NCBI GenBank assembly: GCA_050251635.1
Contig: JBFWML010000010.1
Coordinates: 1 to 56,157, forward strand
Source of the DNA: JBFWML01 sp050251635
GTDB lineage: Bacteria; Campylobacterota; Campylobacteria; Campylobacterales; SZUA-545
DNA: 56,157 nt
Direction: 5' to 3'
Under the pieces are notes generated by a model. It did no database searches and was not told where the DNA came from. It saw only the letters and a list, made by a program, of their open reading frames with translations. Shown piece by piece: positions 23,751-32,422 of the stretch; position 1 is the first letter of the stretch, and each line of letters starts with the position of its first letter. Both the position numbers and the translations under genes were made by a program.

Positions 23751-25577
23751 ATGGAGACCTTAGACCCCAGAAGCTTTCTGCTGAGCATCCACCCCTTCGA
23801 TCGCCTCGAAGCCGATCGCCTGGCGGGGGTTGTCAGCGCGCTGGATATTCACTACTACAAAGCCGGGGATCGCATTTTGGTGCGCGGCGCAACGCCCGAA
23901 CACTACTTTGTGATCGCCAAGGGCGTGGTGGAACAGTCCGGCGGCGAAGCGGAACGGACGGTCTTTGGCCCCAAGGACTCCTTCGATGCGGCTTCGGTCA
24001 TCCGGCCGCCGCTGCGCTATGACTATACGGCGCTGGAGGAGACCATCCTCTTTGCTCTCCCGGCTAAGCGGTTTTTGACGCTGGTTAAGGAGAGCGAAGC
24101 CTTTGAAAGCTACTACCTTGAGGACATCTCCAAACGGGTCGATGCGCTTCTAAACCGCGATGCCAACCGGGAGCTCTCAAGCTTTATGCTCACCCGCATC
24201 AAAGAGAGCTACTTCCGTCCGCTGGCGATCGTCTCACCCGAAACCTCAATCCACAAGGCCGTCGAAAAGATGAGCCAAACCAGCGCCACGGCGGTGCTGG
24301 TGGATTTTGGCGGCGAATACGGCGTGGTGAGCGACTCGGACCTGCGCCGCCGCGTGATCTTGGAGCGCAAAAGCTACGACGACCCCATCGGTCCTCTGGC
24401 CACCCGTCCGGTCCTCTCGGTCGAAAGCGAAGATTTCCTCTGGAGCGCGCTGCTTTTGATGACCGAGCGCAACATCAAGCGTCTCGTCGTCACCGACCGC
24501 GGTAAACCCGCCGGGATGATCGAGCAGATGGATCTGCTCAGCGCCATGAGCCACAAATCCCATCTGATGCAGATTCAGATTCAAAAGGCCGCCTCGATCG
24601 ACGAGGTGCAAAAGGCCGCGCAGATGATCGAGCACCTGATTCGATCCCTGCAAAACCAAGGGGTCAAGGTGCGTCACATCACGGCGCTTTTGGGCCGTCT
24701 CAATGCTCAGGTTTACCGCAAGCTGTGGGAGCTGATCGCCCCCAAAGCGATCATCGAAAACAGCTGTCTGATCGTCATGGGCAGCGAAGGACGCCGCGAA
24801 CAGACCCTCAGAACCGATCAAGACAACGCCTTGATTGTGCGCGACGGTTTTGAGCATCCCGATCTGCCCGGCGCCGCCGAAAAGCTCAACGGCGCGCTGA
24901 TCGCCTGCGGCTTTCCGCCCTGCAGTGGCGGCGTGATGGCCCGCGAAAGCTTCTGGCGCAAGCCAAAAGCGGCCTACAAAGCCCAAATCGCCGCCTGCGC
25001 CGACGCGCCCGATGCCGAAAAACTCATGCAACTGGCCATTTTGTACGACGCGCGCGCCGTGGCCGGAGACGAAACGCTGCTCAGCGGCGTCAAAAAAAAT
25101 CTCATCGAGCAGTTTAACGACAACGCCACACTGCTTTCGAACTTTGCCAAGGGGACGCTCGCCTTTGAAACCCCCCTGAGCCTTTTTGCCAACTTCGTCA
25201 CCGCCAAGGACGACCACGCCGGCGAAATGGATCTGAAAAAGGGCGGGCTGTTCGCCATAGTCCAAGGGGTGCGATCGCTCAGCGTCGAGCTGGGGCTTGG
25301 GGAGACCGGAACCTTCGAGCGCATCGAAGCGCTAGCGGCCCAGGGCGTACTGGAAAAGGAGATGGCTTCGGACCTGATCGAAGCCTTCGATTTTATGCTG
25401 ACCCTGCGGCTGAGTCATCAGCTCGAAAAACTCTCCCGCCGCCAAGCGCCCGATAACTACATTAACCCGGCCAGACTGAGCAAGATCGAGCGGGATATTC
25501 TGCGCGATTCGTTCCGAATCGTCGATCGCTTCAAGAAGCTGATCGGCTACCACTTCAAACTGGGTCTGGTGGGCTGA
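23751..25577 (+). CDS. cNMP-binding/CBS/DUF294 nucleotidyltransferase signalling protein (second copy)
   Basis: 608 residues from ATG 23751 (GGAGAG just upstream); an in-frame TTG at 23685 would add residues encoded by the hairpin region and is rejected. Domain order as in the copy at 17258: cNMP-type barrel (about 10-115), CBS pair (about 150-270; EYGVVSDSDLRRR, PAGMIEQMDLL), nucleotidyltransferase GSEGRREQTLRTDQDN near 342-357, DUF294 C-terminal domain. The shared core sequence shows that the two are paralogues. It overlaps the exonuclease gene by one base. It is probably a cytoplasmic regulator of the neighbouring transport or acetate activation; the biochemical reaction is unknown. Confidence 0.85.
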   Translation: METLDPRSFLLSIHPFDRLEADRLAGVVSALDIHYYKAGDRILVRGATPEHYFVIAKGVVEQSGGEAERTVFGPKDSFDAASVIRPPLRYDYTALEETILFALPAKRFLTLVKESEAFESYYLEDISKRVDALLNRDANRELSSFMLTRIKESYFRPLAIVSPETSIHKAVEKMSQTSATAVLVDFGGEYGVVSDSDLRRRVILERKSYDDPIGPLATRPVLSVESEDFLWSALLLMTERNIKRLVVTDRGKPAGMIEQMDLLSAMSHKSHLMQIQIQKAASIDEVQKAAQMIEHLIRSLQNQGVKVRHITALLGRLNAQVYRKLWELIAPKAIIENSCLIVMGSEGRREQTLRTDQDNALIVRDGFEHPDLPGAAEKLNGALIACGFPPCSGGVMARESFWRKPKAAYKAQIAACADAPDAEKLMQLAILYDARAVAGDETLLSGVKKNLIEQFNDNATLLSNFAKGTLAFETPLSLFANFVTAKDDHAGEMDLKKGGLFAIVQGVRSLSVELGLGETGTFERIEALAAQGVLEKEMASDLIEAFDFMLTLRLSHQLEKLSRRQAPDNYINPARLSKIERDILRDSFRIVDRFKKLIGYHFKLGLVG

Positions 25578-26197
25578 TGGAGCTGTTTTACCCCCTCAAG
25601 CGGCGGTGGCTCAAGGGACGGCTCAAAGACGAGCGGTACGCCTTTTTGTTTGACGAGCCGCCCGCAGGGGAGTATGTCTCCGTCGATTGCGAAACGACGG
25701 GACTGGATACGAAAAAAGACGAGATTCTCTCCATCGGCGCGGTGCGGATTAAGGACAATGTGCTGCAAACCTCCCAGTCGCTGCATCTGCTGGTGCGGCC
25801 CGAACGGGAAATCAGCGCCGAGAGCATCAAGGTTCACCACCTGCGCCATTGCGACCTGGCCGGGGCGATGGGACTGAACGAGGCGCTGGAGCGGCTGCTG
25901 CACTTTATCGGTCCGCGCCCGCTGGTGGGCTACTATCTGGAGTTTGACGCGGCGATGCTCTCAAAGGGCGTCAAACCCATGCTGGGCATTGCGCTGCCCA
26001 ACCGTCAAATTGAAGTTTCGGCTTTATATCATGATTATAAGGTCGAACCGATTCCGCAAGGTTTTATTGACTTGCGCTTTGATACCATTTTGAAAGATTT
26101 GGGCCTACCGCTTTTAGGTAAGCACTCAGCACTAAACGATGCGGTGATGGCGGCTTTGATCTTTATTAAACTCAACCAACTAAAAAAAAGGAGATAA
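25577..26197 (+). CDS. DnaQ-like 3'-5' exonuclease (DEDDh)
   Basis: 206 residues. Exo I motif SVDCETTGLD (about 34-43), exo II YYLEFDAAML, exo III KHSALNDAVMAA with the H-x(4)-D spacing of DEDDh exonucleases (DNA polymerase III epsilon, RNase T group). It begins at the last base of the DUF294 stop and ends two bases before acs. Exonucleases of this type recur next to DUF294 proteins and acetate symporters in many proteobacteria; why a nuclease belongs to an acetate operon is not known. It may act on a nucleotide or short RNA linked to the DUF294 enzyme. Confidence 0.85.
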   Translation: MELFYPLKRRWLKGRLKDERYAFLFDEPPAGEYVSVDCETTGLDTKKDEILSIGAVRIKDNVLQTSQSLHLLVRPEREISAESIKVHHLRHCDLAGAMGLNEALERLLHFIGPRPLVGYYLEFDAAMLSKGVKPMLGIALPNRQIEVSALYHDYKVEPIPQGFIDLRFDTILKDLGLPLLGKHSALNDAVMAALIFIKLNQLKKRR

Positions 26198-26199
26198 CC

Positions 26200-28161
26200 A
26201 TGAGTGAAGAAACCCCCGTACAAACCTTCTATCCTTCCCGCGAGATCTCTCGCAGCGCGCGCATTAAGAATATGTGCGAATATCAGGACCTGCGCCTTGA
26301 GGCCGAAGAGAACCACGAGGCTTTCTGGGATCGCATGGCCAAAGAGAACATCACCTGGATGCAACCCTACACCAAGGTGCTCGACGAGTCCAACGCCCCC
26401 TTTTACAAATGGTTTACCGGCGGCAAACTCAACGTGTCCTACCAGTGCCTCGATCGTCACCTCAAAGACCGCAAAAACAAAGCGGCGATCATCTTTGAAG
26501 GGGAGCGCGGCGACAAGCGCGTGCTGACCTACCTCGAACTGTGGTACGAGGTCAACAAGGCGGCCAACCTGTTAAGAAACAAGTTCGGCATCCAAAAGGG
26601 CGATCGCGTCGTCATCTATATGCCCATGATTCCCGAAGCGGCCATCGCCATGCTCGCCTGCGCCCGCATCGGCGCGATCCACTCCATCGTCTTTGGCGGC
26701 TTCTCGGCCGAAGCGCTGCGCGATCGCGTCATCGACGCCAAGGCCAAGCTGGTCATCACCGCCGACGGCGCTTACCGCCGCGGCAAGCCCTACCTGCTTA
26801 AACCCATGGTGGACGAAGCGCTGGCCTCCGGTTGCGAGTGCGTCGAAGCGGTGCTGATCGTCGAGCGCAACGGCGAGCCGATCGAGTACGTTGCCGGCCG
26901 CGACTATGTGTATAACGAGCTCATCGAGCAGCAAAGCCCCATCTGCGAACCGGAAATGATGGACAGCGAAGACCCGCTCTTCCTGCTCTACACCTCCGGC
27001 TCCACCGGCAAACCCAAGGGCGTTCAACACTCCCAGGCGGGCTATATCCTCTGGGCGCAATTGACCATGAAGTGGGTCTTCGACATGAAGGACAGCGACA
27101 CCTACTGGTGCACCGCCGACGTGGGCTGGATTACCGGTCACACCTACATTGTTTACGGTCCCCTGGCCGTGGGCGGCACCACCATCATGTACGAGGGCGT
27201 TCCCGTCTATCCCGACGCGGGCCGTCTGTGGCGCATGATCGAGGAGTACAAGGTCGATCAGTTCTACACCGCCCCCACCGCCATCCGCCTGCTGCATAAA
27301 GTCGGCGCCGACGAACCGGGCAAATATGACCTGAGCAGCTTGCGCATTCTGGGCACCGTTGGGGAACCCATCAACCCCGATGCGTGGATGTGGTACTACA
27401 ACGAAATCGGCGGCGGCCGCTGCCCCATCGTGGATACGTGGTGGCAGACTGAAACCGGCGGCCATATGATTACCCCGCTGCCGGGCGCAACCCCCATCAA
27501 GCCCGGTTCCGCCACCTTCCCGCTGCCGGGCATTTTCGCCGAGATTATCGACGAAGAGGGCAACAAAAAAGCGCCGGGCGAAAAGGGCCTCTTGTGCATC
27601 ACCAAGCCGTGGCCGTCGATGATCCGCACCATCTGGGGCGATCCCGATCGCTTCGACAAGAGCTACTTCGGCACCGCCAAGAAAAACGGCAAACCCGTTT
27701 ACTTCTCCGGCGACGGCGCGGTGTATGACGAAGAGGGCTATATCTGGATTACCGGCCGCGTGGATGACGTCATCAACGTTTCGGGCCACCGCTTGGGCAC
27801 CGCCGAGATCGAAGCGGCCATCGCCCACTGCGACAAGGTTGCCGAAGTGGCGGTAGTGGGCAAGCCCGACGCCATCAAGGGCGAAGGCATCTTTGCCTAC
27901 GTGGTGCTCAAGGGTGAAGACACCATCATTCAAGAGATGGACGTGGTACAGGAGATCAACAAGATCATCCTCAAGGAGATCGGCGCGATCGCCAAATGCG
28001 ACGAGATCAAGTTCGTTCCGGGCCTGCCTAAGACCCGTTCGGGCAAAATCATGCGCCGTATCCTGCGCTCGTTGGCCAAGGGCGAAGAGATCACCCAAGA
28101 CACCTCGACGCTGGAAGATCCGACCATCGTCCAGAAGATTCAAGCGAGCATGAAAGACTAA
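26200..28161 (+). CDS. acs: Acetyl-CoA synthetase (AMP-forming)
   Basis: 653 residues, standard length, with AAAGGAG before ATG. It makes acetyl-CoA from acetate, ATP and CoA through acetyl-AMP. Seen: the P-loop-like YTSGSTGKPKGVQHS, the A5 motif VDTWWQTETGGHMITPLPG, the hinge region ITGRVDDVINVSGHRLGTAE, and the C-terminal PKTRSGKIMRRILR whose Lys is the acetylation target in Acs enzymes. It joins the two symporters and the kinase/regulator pair into an acetate-use module. Confidence 0.97.
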   Translation: MSEETPVQTFYPSREISRSARIKNMCEYQDLRLEAEENHEAFWDRMAKENITWMQPYTKVLDESNAPFYKWFTGGKLNVSYQCLDRHLKDRKNKAAIIFEGERGDKRVLTYLELWYEVNKAANLLRNKFGIQKGDRVVIYMPMIPEAAIAMLACARIGAIHSIVFGGFSAEALRDRVIDAKAKLVITADGAYRRGKPYLLKPMVDEALASGCECVEAVLIVERNGEPIEYVAGRDYVYNELIEQQSPICEPEMMDSEDPLFLLYTSGSTGKPKGVQHSQAGYILWAQLTMKWVFDMKDSDTYWCTADVGWITGHTYIVYGPLAVGGTTIMYEGVPVYPDAGRLWRMIEEYKVDQFYTAPTAIRLLHKVGADEPGKYDLSSLRILGTVGEPINPDAWMWYYNEIGGGRCPIVDTWWQTETGGHMITPLPGATPIKPGSATFPLPGIFAEIIDEEGNKKAPGEKGLLCITKPWPSMIRTIWGDPDRFDKSYFGTAKKNGKPVYFSGDGAVYDEEGYIWITGRVDDVINVSGHRLGTAEIEAAIAHCDKVAEVAVVGKPDAIKGEGIFAYVVLKGEDTIIQEMDVVQEINKIILKEIGAIAKCDEIKFVPGLPKTRSGKIMRRILRSLAKGEEITQDTSTLEDPTIVQKIQASMKD

Positions 28162-28177
28162 TCCCAAGGAGACGCCC

Positions 28178-29413
28178 TTGACCTGCGAACAAAAACTTTC
28201 CGTTTTGATGGGGCTGGGTCAGGGGATTGCCAAAGAGCACGATCTGGGCGGTTTTTTAGAAACGCTGAGCGAAACAGCCAGACAACTGATCAACGCCGAT
28301 CGCTGCTCGATCTTTGTTTACGATCCGGCCACCCACACCTTCTGGTCACAGGTGGCCCACGGTTTGGAGGAGCGGCTCCATGTGCCCTTTGAAAAGGGGG
28401 TACTGGGGGCTTGCGCCACCGCCAAAGAGACCGTGATCGTCAACGACGCCTACAGCGACTCCCGTTTTTTTGACGAAATCGATCGTTTTACCGGCTACAA
28501 AACCCGCTCCATTCTAGCCGTTCCGCTTCTGGGTCAGCAAAGACAGATTATCGGCATCCTGCAGGCGCTCAATAAACGCGACGGCCTCTTTGGCGAGGAG
28601 GATGCGCAGATGTTGATGCTGCTGGGCAGCTACGCCGGCGCCATGCTGGAAAACGCGCTGCTGCACGCCGAACTGCAAAACCGGTTTCTTCACAAAAGCG
28701 AGGAGCTTCACCAACGCAACCGCGAACTCGAAGCGGCCAACAACCACATTGAAGCGCTGCTGGGCGAGCAAGATCGCCTGATCAAAACCGCCATCCACGA
28801 GATCAACACGCCCGTTTCCATTATCAACACCCATCTGGAGGTGCTCTCCGAGGAGATACCCGACTCCAAGTACCTGCGCCGCATCCACTCCGCAACCAAG
28901 GTGCTCTCCTCTGTCTATGACGACTTCCGGTATCTGCTCAACAAAAACAAATCCCCCTACCCCAAGGAGTCGGTCGATCTCTCCGAGTTTGTCCTGGGCC
29001 GCGTCGTCTATTTCGACGATATCGCCACCGCCCGCGGACAGCGCTTAAGCGCGCAGATCGAACCGGATTTGCGGATACGTTTCAGCCCCACCGAACTGCA
29101 GCGCGTGGTCGATAACACCCTTTCAAACGCCATTAAGTACGCCCCGGAGGAGAGCGCGGTCCGCGTTACGCTGGGCTTAGAAAACGGCCACGCGTGCCTG
29201 AAGGTTTACGACGAAGGGCCGGGCATCCGCAACAAGGCGCGCATCTTCGATCGCTACTACCGCGAACAGGAGCATATCGGCGGTTTCGGAATGGGGCTGG
29301 CGATCGTCAAAACCATCTGCGACGAAAACAGCGTCCAGGTCGCCATCGAAGACAACACGCCCGGCGGAAGCATCTTTTGCTACCGGTTCGCGCCAATCGG
29401 ACAACGGCCGTGA
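28178..29413 (+). CDS. GAF-domain sensor histidine kinase (cytoplasmic)
   Basis: 411 residues from TTG 28178, with CAAGGAG seven bases before. A GAF domain (about 20-165) is followed by a coiled coil (168-200), a phosphoacceptor helix with His207 in AIHEINTP, and an ATPase domain (N box NTLSNAIKYAP, G1 YDEGPGI, G2 GGFGMGLAIV). No membrane segment, so it reads an internal signal, perhaps a metabolite bound by GAF. It overlaps the regulator gene by four bases (GTGA) and follows acs by 16 bases, so it likely controls the acetate module. It differs from CrbS, the symporter-fused kinase used by Vibrio for acs. Confidence 0.88.
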   Translation: MTCEQKLSVLMGLGQGIAKEHDLGGFLETLSETARQLINADRCSIFVYDPATHTFWSQVAHGLEERLHVPFEKGVLGACATAKETVIVNDAYSDSRFFDEIDRFTGYKTRSILAVPLLGQQRQIIGILQALNKRDGLFGEEDAQMLMLLGSYAGAMLENALLHAELQNRFLHKSEELHQRNRELEAANNHIEALLGEQDRLIKTAIHEINTPVSIINTHLEVLSEEIPDSKYLRRIHSATKVLSSVYDDFRYLLNKNKSPYPKESVDLSEFVLGRVVYFDDIATARGQRLSAQIEPDLRIRFSPTELQRVVDNTLSNAIKYAPEESAVRVTLGLENGHACLKVYDEGPGIRNKARIFDRYYREQEHIGGFGMGLAIVKTICDENSVQVAIEDNTPGGSIFCYRFAPIGQRP

Positions 29414-30066
29414 AAATTCTGCTGCTTGAAGACGATCGCTCCATCCGGGAGCTGGTGATCGAGAAGCTCTCCAAGGAGGGGTTTGAGGTTTTCGGATTCA
29501 AAGACGGCGAGAGCGCGCTTGATAGCCTGATGGTCAGAAGTTACGATCTGATGCTGCTGGATATCAGCGTGCCCAAGATGGACGGCTACGAATTTCTCAA
29601 AATCGTCCGTGACGGCGGCATCGAAACGCCGGCCATTATTGTCACCGCCCATGGCGATATGGAACACCTGGAGCGGGGTTACGCGCTGGGTTGCAACGAC
29701 TTCGTGCGCAAGCCCTTCAGTCTGAAAGAGCTGACTCTGCGGGTGCGCGCGCTGGTCAAAAGCCACTACCTGCATACCGCCGCCGTCAAACGGGTGGAGT
29801 TGATCGCGCCCTACAGCTATTGCCCTGACAGCCTCACGCTCTACAAAGAGGATCGCACCGTCAGCCTCACCGCCCGTGAACGGCTCTTCGTTTCGCTGCT
29901 GATCCGCCGCCGGGGACAGTTTGTGCCGGTGGAAGAGATATTGGGTTATGTGTGGGACGAGTCGGTCGATTCAAACAACCTAAGAACGCTGGTGTGCAAA
30001 CTGAGAAAGAAGTTACCCGGAGAGCTGATCATTACCCACAAAGGGCTGGGCTATCAAATGGCCTGA
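29410..30066 (+). CDS. OmpR-family response regulator
   Basis: 218 residues from GTG 29410. Receiver domain with acidic pocket E7-D8-D9, phosphoacceptor Asp51 (LMLLDISVPKMDG), Thr79 and Lys101 (VRKPFS). C-terminal winged helix (about 130-218) with RRGQFVPVEEILGYVWD and the recognition region VDSNNLRTLVCKLRKKL. It is the partner of the GAF kinase directly upstream. Likely targets are the GCTACG-N5-GCTACG repeats at 19336 and 21652; this is inference. A bidirectional terminator follows. Confidence 0.9.
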   Translation: MKILLLEDDRSIRELVIEKLSKEGFEVFGFKDGESALDSLMVRSYDLMLLDISVPKMDGYEFLKIVRDGGIETPAIIVTAHGDMEHLERGYALGCNDFVRKPFSLKELTLRVRALVKSHYLHTAAVKRVELIAPYSYCPDSLTLYKEDRTVSLTARERLFVSLLIRRRGQFVPVEEILGYVWDESVDSNNLRTLVCKLRKKLPGELIITHKGLGYQMA

Positions 30067-30069
30067 AGT

Positions 30070-30093
30070 TTGGGGCGGTATCGACCGCCCCAA
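30070..30093. terminator. Bidirectional terminator between the response regulator and the minus-strand gene
   Basis: TTGGGGCGGT (30070-30079), loop ATCG, ACCGCCCCAA (30084-30093): ten perfect pairs between convergent genes, with A and T pairs at the base that can serve both directions. Confidence 0.75.
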
Positions 30094-30117
30094 GTGGTGG
30101 TTCAACCTGAACCTAAA

Positions 30118-30471
30118 TCAACCGGAACAGCTGGGGAAGTTGCCGCTGTCTTTTGCGTAGTGGATGAAGAACGCCTTAATGTGGGGCATGTGCTTCATAA
30201 ACAGTTCGCCGTTGAGGTAGTCCTTAATGGCGGGGTACTTCTCGGAGTACATCTTGATGAACTTCTCGCCGTTGCCGTCGAAAAGGTCTTTCCAGCCCTG
30301 CATGGTCTGCTGCTTGGCGAAATCCGCGCCGTTCATGCCGAGCGGATCACCCATCATCTTAAGGTAGATACGCTGACCGGTATCAGGATTGCCCTCGTTT
30401 GCGACCGCCGCAGTTGCGAACAGCCCCAAAGAAAGCATTGCCGCCAAAAGCGTTGTTAACATCCGCTTCAT
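30118..30471 (-). CDS. Periplasmic cytochrome-c-like protein lacking a CxxCH heme site
   Basis: 117 residues from ATG 30471 (AAGGAG seven bases before). Signal peptide MKRMLTTLLAAMLSLGLFATAAVA. The mature part GNPDTGQRIYLKMMGD, then FAKQQTMQGW and the end HYAKDSGNFPSC, follows the outline of a group annotated as cytochrome C in Campylobacterota (GKKLFLKYCKKKC, FAxKHTQDEW and SGNVPSC, from memory), but the N-terminal cysteines are replaced (KMMGDPLGMNG) and only one Cys remains, near the end. It cannot bind heme in the usual way. Possibly a partner of the SQR-like enzyme encoded nearby; uncertain. An upstream extension of the frame would run through the tRNA gene and is rejected. Confidence 0.6.
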   Translation of the reverse strand: MKRMLTTLLAAMLSLGLFATAAVANEGNPDTGQRIYLKMMGDPLGMNGADFAKQQTMQGWKDLFDGNGEKFIKMYSEKYPAIKDYLNGELFMKHMPHIKAFFIHYAKDSGNFPSCSG

Positions 30472-30617
30472 TATGGTCTCCTTCATGGGGTTTCTTGTAG
30501 GTTCCGGTGGATCCGGTCCAATCATTATAATAGATATTTTTGATATTCGCTTGAAGATTTGTTCTTTATGATACTTTAATGTTGAGAGCGGCATAATTCC
30601 GCGTTCCAAAAAAGTGT

Positions 30618-30694
30618 GTGTCCATAGCTCAGATGGATAGAGCATCGGTTTGCGGTGCCGAAGGTCGCAGGTTCGAGTCCTGCTGGGCACACCA
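30618..30694 (+). tRNA. tRNA-Arg (anticodon GCG)
   Basis: 77 bases including an encoded CCA (30692-30694). Acceptor stem GTGTCCA (30618-30624) pairs with TGGGCAC (30684-30690) with one G-U pair. D-arm GCTC/GAGC. Anticodon stem TCGGT/GCCGA around loop TTGCGGT with anticodon GCG at 30652-30654. T-arm CGCAGG, TTCGAGT, CCTGC. GCG reads CGC, and CGU by wobble. Most bacteria use ACG edited to ICG instead. Confidence 0.95.
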
Positions 30695-30884
30695 TCCTTA
30701 AAACCGCAACCCCAACTTCTTTTTCACAAACCTTAAACCCCGTTTTTACTGTAAGTTCTTTCAGCCCTTCTGTCTTTACTTGTTAATCTCTACTTTGTTG
30801 CCCTGAATACTTATGATTGTAATAGGTTTGACAGCTTTCCTCTTTTCTTTCTGAAAATTTTAAATTTAATTAATCTAGCTTTGC

Positions 30885-30926
30885 TATGATTTAGCTTGTG
30901 AACCTTCCACATCAACCACGAAAGGG
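30885..30926 (+). promoter_or_regulatory. Promoter and ribosome site for the SQR-like gene
   Basis: TATGAT at 30885-30890 follows an AT-rich stretch with T-runs roughly every ten bases (30838-30880), the kind of upstream signal used by Campylobacterota in place of a strict -35. AAAGGG at 30921-30926 precedes ATG 30933. The 238 bases between the tRNA and this gene (30695-30932) hold nothing else recognisable. Confidence 0.5.
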
Positions 30927-30932
30927 TTAGCG

Positions 30933-32354
30933 ATGCAAAAAAAAGTCATTGAAGAGATGGCTCAAACTCTCCAGAAAGAGGGTCTCTCCCGGCGCGACGC
31001 GCTGAAAATTGCGGGGGTTGCCTCCGCGGCGGCCTTGGTCAATCCGAAAATTGCCGAAGCGGCAACGGAAGCTCGCGCAGCCAGCGGCGCGAAGGGCAAA
31101 ATCGTTATCATCGGCGCCGGCGCCGGCGGTATCTCCTTGGCGGCTAAGCTCAACGGCATGCTTTCCAACCCCGACATCACCATCGTTGATGCCACCGAAA
31201 CCCATATGTATCAGCCTTCTTATACATTGATCGGCGGCGGTGTTGTTGATGCCAACTACCCCAAAGCACCCAATGCAGACTACATTCCCAGCGGCGTTAA
31301 ATGGGTTAAGGAAATGGTTGAAAGCATCGATCCCGATGCAAAAACCGTGACCACCAACAAAGGCAACGTCATCAACTTCGACTACCTCGTCGTAGCGGCC
31401 GGTATCGACCTGCACTTCGGCGGACAGTACGGCATCGAAGGTCTGAGCGACAGCGACATCGGCCAGAACGGCATCATGTCTATCTACACCCACCAGGGCG
31501 CGATTGCGGCATGGAACCAGATTCAAGCCTTCGCCGAGGAGTCCAAGAAGCGCCCCGTAACCGCGCTCTTCCACGAAAGCCCCACCCCCATTAAGTGCGG
31601 CGGCGCTCCTAAAAAGATCATGTACCTGACTCAGGACTATCTGCGCAATAAAAACGGCAACCGCGCCAACGCAACCTTGACACTGATGACCCCCGGCGGC
31701 GCTATGTTCGGTGTTAAAGTGTACAACGAGGCTATCTTCAAGCAGTTCGACAAGCGCGACATGAAGTACAAGCACAAGCACAAGCTCGTCAAGATCGACC
31801 CGGCAGCCAAGGAAGCGACTTTCGAGCGCACCGTTGACGTGATGGACCCCGAACTGGGCATCAAAGTTGCCAAGAAAGAGATCGTCACCGAGAAGTACGA
31901 TCTGATCCACATCGTTCCCCATCAGCGCGGCGCTAAGTGCGTAGCTGACAGCAAACTGGCCCTGCCCAACGGCTTTATGAAAGTCAACATCAAGACCCTG
32001 CAGAGCGCCGACTACCCCAACATCTTCGGTATCGGCGATATCGTAGCAACCCCCTTTGGCAAAACCGGCGGCTCCGTGCGGAAGCACTACCCCGTAGTCG
32101 CTCAGAACCTTGTTGACGTGATGGAAGGCAAAGCCCCCAGCGCCGAGTACAACGGTTACACTGTGTGCCCCGTGATCACCGGCTACGGCAGCATCATGAT
32201 GGCCGAGTTCGGCTACAAAGGTGCCGACGGCTCCGATACCCTGCTGCCCAGCGCACCGCTCGATCCGACGCAAGAGCGCTGGATGTGGTGGCTGCTCAAA
32301 GTATACGGCCTCAAGCCCATGTACTTCAGCGGCATGCTCCGCGGTAAAGCGTAA
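30933..32354 (+). CDS. Tat-exported sulfide:quinone oxidoreductase / FccB-like flavoprotein
   Basis: 473 residues. A twin-arginine signal (LSRRDALKIAGVASAAALV, Arg20-Arg21) exports the folded flavoprotein. FAD site GKIVIIGAGAGGISLAAKL at about 55-73, second FAD motif IFGIGDIVATPFGKTGGSV at 364-382. Cys222 in KCGGAPKK and Cys336 in RGAKCV are candidates for the redox disulfide of SQR/FccB enzymes; a further Cys is at 412. The C-terminal WMWWLLKVYGLKPMYF may dip into the membrane. Predicted reaction: periplasmic sulfide oxidation with electrons to quinone or a cytochrome. Cys222 and Cys336 resemble the FccB pair, and I could not settle which SQR type this is. Confidence 0.85.
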   Translation: MQKKVIEEMAQTLQKEGLSRRDALKIAGVASAAALVNPKIAEAATEARAASGAKGKIVIIGAGAGGISLAAKLNGMLSNPDITIVDATETHMYQPSYTLIGGGVVDANYPKAPNADYIPSGVKWVKEMVESIDPDAKTVTTNKGNVINFDYLVVAAGIDLHFGGQYGIEGLSDSDIGQNGIMSIYTHQGAIAAWNQIQAFAEESKKRPVTALFHESPTPIKCGGAPKKIMYLTQDYLRNKNGNRANATLTLMTPGGAMFGVKVYNEAIFKQFDKRDMKYKHKHKLVKIDPAAKEATFERTVDVMDPELGIKVAKKEIVTEKYDLIHIVPHQRGAKCVADSKLALPNGFMKVNIKTLQSADYPNIFGIGDIVATPFGKTGGSVRKHYPVVAQNLVDVMEGKAPSAEYNGYTVCPVITGYGSIMMAEFGYKGADGSDTLLPSAPLDPTQERWMWWLLKVYGLKPMYFSGMLRGKA

Positions 32355-32392
32355 GGAGTTTCTCCTTGCCCTTCTCTCACCTTCTGCGATTG

Positions 32393-32416
32393 CTTCCGGC
32401 TGCCAGCAGCCGGAAG
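32393..32416 (+). promoter_or_regulatory. Hairpin overlapping the ribosome site of the next gene
   Basis: CTTCCGGCTG (32393-32402), loop CCAG, CAGCCGGAAG (32407-32416): ten perfect pairs. No T-run follows. The 3' arm holds most of GGAAGG, the only ribosome site before GTG 32423, so the fold would both end the SQR-like message and hide that site. Confidence 0.5.
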
Positions 32417-32422
32417 GCTTAG

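Noticed and set aside
26572..28167. 531-codon minus-strand open frame antisense to acs
   Set aside because: Shadow of acs codon third-position bias; no motifs.
30118..30690. Longer version of the cytochrome-like gene starting at 30690
   Set aside because: It would run through the whole tRNA-Arg gene; ATG 30471 has AAGGAG and a proper signal peptide.
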